Source: Oreohelix idahoensis (taxonomy: Eukaryota; Mollusca; Gastropoda; Stylommatophora; Oreohelicidae). Taken from it: a DNA stretch of 64,000 bases. The stretch covers positions 76,990-140,989 of the forward strand of contig JAMPIV010008049.1 in NCBI GenBank assembly GCA_024509875.1, in the 5' to 3' direction. Positions 21,201 to 33,200 of the stretch are shown one piece after another. Position 1 is the first letter of the stretch. Every line of letters starts with the position of its first letter. The notes under the pieces are model-generated. The model did not search any database, was not told the DNA's origin, and saw nothing but the letters and a program-made list of their open reading frames with translations. The position numbers and the translations under genes were made by a program.

Positions 21201-24200
21201 TGTTATAGAAAAGGATGGAGTTTTCACCTGACTACATTTACAGCACTATGAAATATAACATGCATCTGACTCATCATTGTAATGCTGTCTACCGTCTATT
21301 GCTGTATTGAATGTTGCTGTGATAATGACTGTTTGATGTGTCTACATATTCGCGTAACCATTTTGTCACTGTGGCGTCCACAATAAATAATGAAGAAAAA
21401 CGTCAACGGCTGTTTCAAGAATCATTGACTTTATACGTCGTGAGTTTACTGACGTCCTATGTGGATTGCCCTGTTATTTTTGTATGAACATTGTTTTGAC
21501 TGAACACATCTGCACACCACACAAAACCAGACATGCGGATACCATCCATCATCATATGGCATCACGCATCAGTATTCGACAAACGACAAACCCCAACATA
21601 ATTTGTGTCCCCCAGGCAAAGACTCCTGGTGTTTCTATCAGGCTTCCATCGCCAAAGGAGAAGCTGCCGGACCACACGAGACCAAGGTTCACACTCCGCT
21701 AGACTACAATCTGCTCCATAAGCACTTAGCCCCTATTTATGAGCGTCTTACTGATCAGCATTTGCTGAAGCGATGTCAGCTAGGTGCTACACAAAATGCA
21801 AATGAAAGCCTACACAATGTTATATGGAGTCGTTGCAGCAAGCGGAAATTTGTGTCATTAAAAAAAGCCAAATTCAGTGTCCTTGTGGCCATTGGAGAGT
21901 TCAACTTTGGTCCATCAGCCAGTGCAGAAATAAAAAGGCTGTGTGGTCAAGCATCTGGAACAAACTCAATACGCCTTGGACAGGTGCGACTGAGGAAACG
22001 TCTGGCCAACAGCCAGAAACATGAGGCTGACAAACTTGTAAAAAGAAGAAAAATTAGGCAAGAGGCAAGACAAAGGCGAGAGGAGGAACTGCAAGAAGCT
22101 GAAGGAGGTGCAGCATATAGTCCTGGAGGATTTTAAACACATTCAGCCCCCCAGAATGGAGTATATTAGACAAGACAAGGCACTCGGTGAGTAAAATGCA
22201 TTTTTCTTAAAACTAACATTTTATTAACCAAAATTTTATTACTAACAAACTATCTAACAGAGTAGTCTAAAATTTGGCATGCATGTAGTACACATATATA
22301 CCTTTAAATTGTCACATGCTTTTTTGATATTTTGGTAATTTGCTTTGATATATTTTTTTTAATATTTTTTTTTTTCATTTTTTTTCATACAAATAAAGTG
22401 TATTTTTTTTTAAATCATTAAAAATAGAATTTTAAAGGAAGCTGAAGGAGGTGCAGCATATAGTGCTGGAAAATTTTAAACACATTCAGCCCCCCAGAAT
22501 GAAGTATATTGGACAAGACAAGTCATTCTGTGACTAAAATGCATTTTTCTTAAAACTAACATTTTATTAACAAAAAATGTTATTGTTTACAAACTATCTA
22601 ATAGATCAGTCTGAAATTTGGCATGCATGTAGGACACATATATACCTTTAAATTGACAGGGGCCTTTTTTGATATTTTGGTAATTTGCTTTGATATATTT
22701 TTTTAAATATTTTTTTTTCATTGTTTTTCATACAAATATAGTGTATTTTTTTTTTAAAATCATTAAAAATAGAATTTTAAACTTATCAAAAAAAGCACCT
22801 GACAAATTGTTTTAATTGTCAGTCACAACATGTGTGTGCAATTTGATCAAGTTTGGTCAATGGTAAACATAAGATTTTTGCTCTTGAAAATTGGTGAAAA
22901 ACCCAATATGGCGGTTGTTTTTTTTGGTTACCATGTAGAAGGAAAGAAGAAAAATTAGGCAAGAGGAGCAGCTGCAGGAAGCTGAAGGAGGTGCAGCATA
23001 TAGTGCTGGACAATTTTAAACACATTCAGCCCCCCAGAATGGAGTATATTGGACAAGATAAGTCATTCGGTGACTAAAATGCATTTTTCTCAAAACTAAC
23101 ATTTTATTAACAAAAAATGTTATTTTTTACAAACTATCTAATAGATCAGTCTGAAATTTGGCATGCATGTAGGACACATATATACCTTTAAATTGACAGG
23201 GGCTTTTTTTGATATTTTGGTAATTTGCTTTGATATATTTTTTAAAATATTTTTTTCATTGTTTTTCATACAAATAGTGTTTTTTTTTTTTTTAAATCAT
23301 TAAAAATAGAATTTTAAACTTATCAAAAAAAGCACCTGACAAATTGTTTTAATTGTCAGTCACAACATGTGTGTGCAATTTGGTAAAGTTTGGTCAATGG
23401 GAAACATAAGTTTTTAGCTCCCGAAAAGTGGTGAAAATCCAATATGGCGGATGTTTTTTTTTGGTTACCATGGTAACCACATGTTTTTTAACAAAATAAA
23501 CTGTGGAATTTGGTTCATGGACATACACTGTGTCTATTGAGCACATAAAAAGTTTGAAAATGTTATTAGAACAAAAGTTAGTTTTCACTGTAGTCCAACC
23601 CCTTAAAAACAAGCATACAATCAGCAAATGCAAATTTACCTAAAAAGGAGTCTAAGAAAAATCAAATTTGGATGACAGATGACATCTTGAATAAAATGGC
23701 AGAAAGAAAGAAAGCAAAAAACACTCCAGAATATAAAACAATAGACAATGACATACGTACTATGTGTAGAGAAGCAAAAGAACGGTGGATAGAAACAAAA
23801 TGTAAGGAAATAGAAGACTTGGAAGCAAAGCACATGACAAGAGATATGCATGAAGAAATAAAGAAATTATCAAATCGGTCGCGGTTTGCACAAGGAGGAA
23901 GCTGTATCAAGAACAAAAATGGTGTAATATTACTTGATGAGAAAGACATATCAAACAGATGGGCAGAATACGTAAAAGAACTATTCGAGGACAACAGAGG
24001 TAAAAAACCATCACCAGATTCTAATGAAGGCCCAAACATTCTCAGATCAGAAGTAGAGAATGCCATTCATATGATACAAAAAGGAAGATCAGCAGGCGTG
24101 GATAACATAAAAATTGAAATGATAGAAGCTCTGGAGAGCTTTGGTATAGATACAATCACAGAAATATGCAATGATATATACAATACAGGATATTTACCAC

Positions 24201-27200
24201 ACGACATGAAGACATCAGTTTTTATAACATTGCCCAAAAAAACCAAATGCAACAGAATGTTCAGACTTCAGAACAATCAGCCTGATGAGTCATGCAATTA
24301 AGATACTGCTCAAAATCATACAGGAAAGAATAAAAAGTAAAGTAGACAGCGAAATCCAAGAAGAACAGTTTGGTTTTAGACGGAACAGTGGAACAAGAGA
24401 GGCAATATTTTGCCTAAGAAGATTAGCAGAAAAATATACAGAGGTCCAAAAAAGTATGTATGTGTGCTTCATTGACTATAAGAAGGCTTTTGACAGAATC
24501 CATCATGAGAAAATAATTGAATGCCTCAAAGACATAGGTATTGATGGAAAAGATATAAGAATACTCAGTAACCTTTATTGGGAGCAAACTGCCACAGTAA
24601 GATCTGGAAGGAATTATTCACCATACATAGACATAAAAAGAGGTGTCAGACAAGGTTGTGTGCTGTCCCCCTGCCTATTTAATTTATACACCGAAAAAAT
24701 TTTCAAACAGATACAGGAAATACCAGGACTGAACATCAGTGGAAGATCAATAAACAATCTTAGATATGCAGATGATACCGTGTTGTTAGCTGAAAGCGAA
24801 CAGGAGTTACAAGAACTAGTGAAGCAAGTGAACAGTATATGTCATGAATATGGACTCGACATTAATATTGAGAAAACTAAAACTATGATAATTAGCAAAA
24901 CAGACGATAAACCCACATTAAAGATAAGCGTAAATGGGAAAATCCTGGAACAAGTCAAGAGCTGCGTATATCTTGGTCATATAATAACAGAAGATGGCAG
25001 ATGTGAAACAGAAATCAAGAAGAGAATAGGAATGGCCAAAGCTACATTCAACAACATGAAACATATACTGACATCCAAACAGTTATCTCATAAATTAAAA
25101 TTGAGAATCATAAAGTGTTATATATATTCTGCATTTATGTATGGTGCAGAAACAAGGACGATGAATAAGCATTTGGAAGAAAGAATTGAGGCTCTTGAAA
25201 TGTGGATATATAGAAGAATGGGGCGTATCTCATGGAAAGAAATGAAAACAAATAAGGAGGTCCTAGAAAATCTAGGTATGAAAAGAGAACTAATGAGAGA
25301 GGTCAAAGTTCGGCAGCTAAAATACTTTGGCCACATAAAAAGGCATAACACCTTGCAGAAGACCATAACAGAAGGGAGAGTTGAAGGCAAACGTGCAAGG
25401 GGAAGACAGCGCTATAAGTGGGAAGATAACATCAAGAGATGGACGGGAAAGAGTCTATCAGAGTGTACCACCAAGACAAGAGACAGAAGACGTTGGAGAT
25501 CCATTACAGCCAACCTTCGTTGTGGAGATGGCAACTGATGATGATGATGATGAATAATTGTCCAGAATTATAGATACCAAATATTTGTATGAAGCTGAAT
25601 AATTGTCCAGAATTATAGATACCAAATATTTGTATGAAGCTGAATAATTGTCCAGAATTATAGATACCAAATATTTGTATGAAGCTGAATAATTGTCCAG
25701 AATTATAGATACCAAATATTTGTAAGAAGCTGAATAATTGTCCAGAATTATAGATACCAAATATTTGTAAGAAGCTGAATAATTGTCCAGAATTATAGAT
25801 ACCAAATATTTGTATGAAGCTGAATAATTGTCCAGAATTACAGATACCAAATATTTGTATGAAGCTGAATAATTGTCCAGAATTATAGATACCAAATATT
25901 TGTATGAAGCTGAATAACTGTCCAGAATTATAGATACCAAATATTTGTATGAAGCTGAATAATTGTCCAGAATTATAGATACCAAATATTTGTAAGAAGC
26001 TGAATAATTGTCCAGAATTATAGATACCAAATATTTGTAAGAAGCTGAATAATTGTCCAGAATTATAGATACCAAATATTTGTATGAAGCTGAATAATTG
26101 TCCAGAATTATAGATACCAAATATTTGTATGAAGCTGAATAATTGTCCAGAATTATAGATACCAAATATTTGTAAGAAGCTGAATAATTGTCCAGAATTA
26201 TAGATACCAAATATTTGTAAGAAGCTGAATAATTGTCCAGAATTATAGATACCAAATATTTGTATGGAGCTGAATAATTGTCCAGAATTATAGATACCAA
26301 ATATTTGTATGAAGCTGAATAATTGTCCAGAATTATAGATACCAAATATTTGTATGAAGCTGAATAATTGTCCAGAATTATAGATACCAAATATTTGTAA
26401 AAAGCTGAATAATTGTCCAGAATTATAGATACCAAATATTTGTATGAAGCTGAATAATTGTCCAGAATTATAGATACCAAATATTTGTAAGAAGCTGAAT
26501 AATTGTCCAGAATTATAGATACCAAATATTTGTATGAAGCTGAATAATTGTCCAGAATTATAGATACCAAATATTTGTAAGAAGCTGAATAATTGTCCAG
26601 AATTATAGATACCAAATATTTGTAAGAAGCTGAATAATTGTCCAGAATTATAGATACCAAATATTTGTAAGAAGCTGAATAATTGTCCAGAATTATAGAT
26701 ACCAAATATTTGTAAGAAGCTGAATAATTGTCCAGAATTATAGATACCAAATATTTGTAAGAAGCTGAATAATTGTCCAGAATTATAGATACCAAATATT
26801 TGTATGAAGCTGAATAATTGTCCAGAATTATAGATACCAAATATTTGTAAGAAGCTGAATAATTGTCCAGAATTATAGATACCAAATATTTGTAAGAAGC
26901 TGAATAATTGTCCAGAATTATAGATACCAAATATTTGTAAGAAGCTGAATTGTCCAGAATTATAGATACCAAATATTTGTAAGAAGCTGAATAATTGTCC
27001 AGAATTATAGATACCAAATATTTGTATGAAGCTGAATAATTGTCCAGAATTATAGATACCAAATATTTGTAGAAGCTGAATAATTGTCCAGAATTATAGA
27101 TACCAAATATTTGTATGAAGCTGAATAATTGTCCAGAATTATAGATACCAAATATTTGTATGAAGCTGAATAATTGTCCAGAATTATAGATACCAAATAT

Positions 27201-30200
27201 TTGTAAGAAGCTGAATAATTGTCCAGAATTATAGATACCAAATATTTGTAAGAAGCTGAATAATTGTCCAGAATTATAGATACCAAATATTTGTAAGAAG
27301 CTGAATAATTGTCCAGAATTATAGATACCAAATATTTGTATGAAGCTGAATAATTGTCCAGAATTATAGATACCAAATATTTGTATGAAGCTGAATAATT
27401 GTCCAGAATTATAGATACCAAATATTTGTATGAAGCTGAATAATTGTCCAGAATTATAGATACCAAATATTTGTAAGAAGCTGAATAATTGTCCAGAATT
27501 ATAGATACCAAATATTTGTAAGAAGCCGAATAATTGTCCAGAATTATAGATACCAAATATTTGTAAGAAGCTGAATAATTGTCCAGAATTATAGATACCA
27601 AATATTTGTAAGAAGCTGAATAATTGTCCAGAATTATAGATACCAAATATTTGTAAGAAGCTGAATAATTGTCCAGAATTATAGATACCAAATATCTGTA
27701 TGAAGCTGAATAATTGTTCAGAATTATAGATACCAAATATTTGTAAGAAGCTGAATAGACACCAGCATTATTATGTGTCACGACAGTCAACATTGGCAAT
27801 CAATTCATAAACCTGCTTGATGGAGAACGTGCATGACAAGGAGAGAAGCCTGAGACAGATCGTCAACTTTATAAGAGGTACTGGTGTAGTTAAATGACAC
27901 TGAAAAAAAAGAAGAAAAAGACATCTTTCCAGTATAGCAAAACTCATCTTTCTCTCATTTACCCTGTCACACATTCCAGATGCCCCCCCCCCTTCTTTGG
28001 TGATGGAAAAAGTCACTGGAGCCACCCCTGCAGCAAGACATTGCATGAAGCCCACATCAAAGCATTAATGTGTTCCTGCATCAGTGATTTCTGTAGCAAT
28101 ATATTTGACACTATGATGCTACCAATCCCATACACAACCTCATAATGAAGCCTCATATGACATGCCTGAGGGAACAGTAGTCCCATACTTTCACACCCCC
28201 AAAGACCCTGGGGAGCAACAAAGGTTGATGGAAAAATAGTACAATTAATTTAACTTGGAATCTTGTAACGACAGATGTTTCTCTTCCCCTTCGCTTTTTT
28301 TTTCACGCTATTTGGAATGTGTCACTTTTAAGCTGCACTTTAAGTCATCACATAATGAAAGGTGATATTTTCCTCTGAAAATTAAGGACCCCCACACACA
28401 GTAAAAAAACATTTTCACCTACCTGCTCAAAGCTCTCTTTCAGATCATCGCCCCCTAAATTCATGTTAAGGATTTATGAGCTTTAGTAAGACTTGCATTC
28501 AAAGTTTAGAACCACTGGGTCCAAATATGTAACTTCATAATATGAGAAATCCTAATAAAGCTAACAATATTTATTTTTAGTTTTCTTCAAATTCCCCCAA
28601 CCCCCCTTTTTGATTTTGAGATGGTTTACATTTTTATTTTGAGACTATGCACCACCATTTTGTATCTTTCATTTACCTCCCAGATCATCTTGCTATATGT
28701 GCACTGCACTTTTTTTTTGGGGTGATAAACATAGAATTTGTGTCATTTTTTTCAAGCGTTTTTTTTTTAGGCATGACGTTTATCCCTCACTGTTCTTTAC
28801 TTAAATTATAGTCACAAGTTTTAAGAAAATACTGAAAAAAGGATACATGAATGAAGCCTGTGGATGACAAAAGACAGGTATAAAAATGAAAGCACTTAGG
28901 ATTTGAAAAATAACTGCAATCCCGTATATAAATCTGACAGTAAGTTGATACAGTACTGATGTCCGACCGGTTTAGCAGTTACCATTTTCCTCCTGCAGCA
29001 TAATTACAGTGTTCCGGGAAAGAAACCAGGTATTGTCGTACTGTATTCTACTTAGACAAAAATGAGTACTTGACCCAGTTCTTGAGTTATGAAAGGCAAA
29101 GGCAGCAAGGAATGGAACTGGTCACCCTACCTCATAAAAAAGCTATATCTAATATGGAAAAGTCTCTAACACTTCACTCCCCTATGTCAGTTTTTGCTAT
29201 AGAAAGCTATTATTAAACATCTCCAGTATTCAATCTACTTCACAGAATGTTAACAACATGTCCTCAATCAATCTACTTCACAGAATGTTAACAACATGTC
29301 CTCAATCAATCTACTTCACAGAATGTTAACAACATGTCCTCAATCAATCTACTTCACAGAATGTTAACAACATGTCCTCAATCAATCTACTTCACAGAAT
29401 GTTAACAACATGTCCTCAATCAATCTACTTCACAGAATGTTAACAACATGTCCTCAATCAATCTACTTCACAGAATGTTAACAACATGTCCTCAATCAAT
29501 CTACTTCACAGAATGTTAACATGTCCTCAATCAATCTATTTCACAGAATGTTAACAACATGTCCTCAATCAATCTACTTCACAGAATGTTAACAACATGT
29601 CCTCAATCAATCTACTTCACAGAATGTTAACAACATATCCTCAATCACTTGTCTGAAATTCTGATGACAAATTGGTGAAACTGTCAAGTAACTGTTATTT
29701 ACCAATTATCAAGAATCAGCGCATTTATGCAATTTATTTGTCACATCAGCTTCTGTCTTACCTGCCTTGCCAACAATAGCATCTATGAGCGGGTCAGGAA
29801 GATAATTATCCTTCCGCATATTAACACATGGAAACTTTATACGATTTTTACTTTCTCAAAGTAACTGAGTTTCAGCTTCTTATCCACTGGTACCAGCACC
29901 TGCACACTAGGCAGAGACCAGTCCAAAGATCTCATATGAACCACGCAACTGACACTAATGACAGATGGGGGTGTACAAAGAGCTACATAAGCAACATGAC
30001 CCACAGAAAATTACATGTACATGGAGCAGAATTACAGGTGACCCTGGTAATTTTCTTTTGTTTAGGCGAGTCACACTAGCTTATTGACTGCTGACCCATT
30101 GCTCGAGTGAGGTTTTCTTCAAGACCTCTGTCAAGCTACCTCTAGGGTGTTGCCATAATATATGGTACAAGTGCTGCATTATTGTTCTGACATTCAACCC

Positions 30201-33200
30201 CAAGGTTTTTTTAATATGGATAAGAGCTTGTGGACATGTATTAATATATAATGTCAACTACTATACATGACAAGATTTACTTGGAATACTGAAATATTAT
30301 ATACACTTATCTTTCAAGACAAGAGACTGATGACCAAGACAAAGCAATGGATTGCCTCCACTGAGGTAAAGAGACAAAGGCAGACTCTCGGACATTTGGA
30401 GACAGAATTAAAAATAAAGACATAATGAGAGTTATCATCATCACGACCATTTCCCGTATTGCTCCCTATGTAGGAAGGGGCAGCCACTGCAGCTGGTCCG
30501 TGCATCAAAAGTATTCACATGATCTTGCAGCAGTGGTTTGTGTACCAAATTGTTTTAACAAGTACCAGCCTCATGCACAACCTTACATTAGCCACCTTCT
30601 ACAACATGCCTCGGGGAGCAATAGTCCTATTCATTCTTGGTCTCATTAGTTACCTCCACGAACTAAACAGGGCCCCGAGGAATTATGATAATAATAGCCC
30701 CTTCAGTCATAACTGACTATGGGAATGCGCCACTGAGGTGACAGCCCTCAGCTGCTTATTTTCCTGGTGTTCCTTTCAATGTTTTCTCCCCTCTTCTGCT
30801 TGCCATGAAAACTTCTTTTCGCCCAAACTGAGGTGGCATTATAGAGAGCATCGCCACTTGGTGCGATAGGCAGCTTCATACTCCCAGGTTGCTGGATTTA
30901 TGTCCCATGCCCTCATGTCTCTCTTGCACGTCTTTGAACCTCAGCTGCAGTCACCCAACTGTTCTTTTGCCATCTGCCAGTTGTCCATAGAAGATATCTT
31001 TCAGGATGTGATATCTTTCATGCGACGGACATGCCCAAACCAACATAGTCTGTGCTGTCTAAGCAAAATATACAAGCTTTGAAAACAGAGGATGTGGCGT
31101 AGACACCATAGATGGAAGGTACTGAGCCTTCTTTCTTGCTTAACATATGTTGTCCTTGTCTCGCTGCCATACAGAAGTGTGCTGGTGACGCAGGCGTTGT
31201 ATACCTCAGCTTTGGTCTTCGTTGTGAGTTTGGAGTTTCCCCAAACATGCGTATAGAACTAATAACCTATCTGCTTCTTCATAAAAACAAGCTAGCTTAC
31301 ATTAATCAATCACGTTTATGTCATAAAATATAGCTTTATATCTGTACTTACTTAGTCGTTCCCCTTCTACCGTGAGGTGCAGAGATTTGGAAGAGAGAGC
31401 GCCAGACTATCCTATCGTCTATCTTCCTCCTGGCCTGGTTCCATTCTAGTCCTCAGTCATTCAAAGATTGTCTAATGTTGTCCTCCCAGGGGACTCTGGG
31501 TCATCCTGGGGGTCTGGATCCCTGGCTCTTTGTTTCCCATGCTTGTCATGGTAGCTGATCTTCTCCCATTCTGCAGGCATGGCCAAACCATCTTAGTTGG
31601 GACTGTTCTACTTGGGTCTGCAGGGGGTGGGATTTTAGGCCTTGACGTATCGTCTGGTTGCGAACCATGTCTCTTCTTGTTACTTCAACCACCTTCCTCA
31701 GATACCTCATTTCTGAGGTTTGGATCTGGCTTTTGTGGGTTGTAGTCATTGCCCATAACTCGCATCCATATGTCAAGACTGGGACATAGTTGGAGCGGTA
31801 TACAGCCATCTTCGTTTTCTTACCAACCTCTCTCTTGCTGAGGAATCCTCGATTTATGGCCTGAAAAAGTCTCCCAGCTGCTGCTTTTCGAGTGGCCAAC
31901 TCTTCTTTGATGCCTCCCTTTCGATCTATAATAGCTCCGAGGTATTTAAAGTGGTCGACCTGCTCCAGGACCTGTTCTCCCAGCTTAATCTGATGTCTTC
32001 TTTCTCCTCATGATATCACCAAGGATTAGGTTTTAGAGCTGCTTATGACCATCCCTCTCTTCTCCAGCTCTTCCTTCCAGACTTGCAGGTTGGATTGGAG
32101 ATGTGCCTCTGATTTAGCAATCAGGGCAACATCATCAGCAAATGCCAGCTCTGAAATACAGACCTGTCTCATTTTCCAGTACCCCACTGAATACTTTCTT
32201 GTTCTCTCCTTACATGCCTTGATAACATCGTCCATGAGGAGTATGAAAAGGTAAGGTGATAGGATATCACCTTGTCTTACACCAGTGGTGGTCCTGAACT
32301 CTTCTGACTTATAGTTTGCTGTCCTCACATAATTTCTGCAAGACTTGTAGAAGCTCTGTATAGCATGAATCAGAGATGCTGGAATGTTCTTCCTTGCCAA
32401 ACAGTCCCAAAATTTGCTCCAGGGGACCCTGTTATATCTGTAACAGAATCTTATTGTCTAAAAAAACTATCATATATAAGTATGTTTTCTTTTTTTAAAA
32501 ATAAATATCCAGAGGCTAACAAGAAACCGAGCATTTCAAAGACAAAGACCGTACATGTTTAGGAATATATTTATTTGCACAAAGGTTGTCTGAACACTTA
32601 TACTCACTGTACATCAGCAGTGTGGTCTAAATCTGGAAAGAAAATTATACCTCTATTTGGCTTCAAATCAAATTAAAATGTCAGTACTAAAAAGTTTATG
32701 TTCCTCAGCAACGTAGTAGTTATCATGCCTGCGTACTGACATGGCAGGCCTGCATATTGACTGACAAAGATGTCCTGCGAGGAACTCAGCTTTGACATAC
32801 CTGGCCAGTTGGGTGATAAGAAATTTCAATGGTGCATGTGTTCTCCATATGCCCCCCTCCATACTCTTAAGGGGAGAAGCTACAGTAAAATGTAATTTTC
32901 ATATTTAATGGCAGGATTTCGATACAAATGCACTTGAACTCATAACAGTGCATAAGAAAACATCTGATGGCAAAATGCAACCAATAGCATTTAGCTAATG
33001 TGGCAGATCTTCGTTTTTGTTCTATTTTGGCTTAAAACGCACTGCCGCTCCACCCATTAGGTACGAACTATGGAAAATATTTTACTTTTCCCCCTGTAAC
33101 TCAAAGTTTTTTTGTCTTCATTGTTTGCTGTTAAATAATGACATCTATCTGTTATAAAGCTGGCAGTCCATCTCAAACCTCTCTCATCACCATACAGTGT

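Larger units (their letters stand above)
18564..23602 (+). mobile_element. TTAA-flanked DNA transposon with PF20700-type transposase (Kolobok-like)
   Basis: Inserted in the LINE ORF with TTAA on both sides (18560-18563 and 23603-23606). The ends are only weakly inverted (GGTAGTCCACGG at the left; GGGGTTGGACTACAG at the right, reverse complement). Inside is a transposase in two pieces (19149-20546 and about 21556-22136). TTAA targets are known for piggyBac and Kolobok. The transposase does not look like piggyBac but like the 'Mutator-like transposase' Pfam family. The 3' part contains two further copies of the transposase end plus 3' flank. Confidence 0.85.
17071..25550 (+). mobile_element. 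full-length RTE-like LINE (APE endonuclease + RT), split by a DNA transposon
   Basis: A non-LTR retrotransposon with a 14-bp target duplication TGAATAATTGTCCA (17057-17070 and 25551-25564). Both copies lie inside units of the 45-bp minisatellite. It has a leader of about 320 bp, an APE-type endonuclease, an RT domain and a C-terminal domain, and it ends in (TGA)n. A 5039-bp TTAA-flanked transposon (18564-23602) interrupts the ORF between endonuclease and RT. Removing it with one TTAA leaves one reading frame. A single extra base near 24248 breaks the RT frame. Without the insert the element is about 3.4 kb, typical of RTE clades. It is antisense to archease, in intron 4. Confidence 0.93.

Noticed and set aside
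23394..24066. Minus-strand hydrophobic frames opposite the LINE
   Set aside because: Antisense shadows of the LINE ORF with no conserved motif.
25458..27799. Minus-strand open frames of 534 and 249 codons
   Set aside because: They are 15-residue periodic translations of a stop-free 45-bp minisatellite and have no family features.
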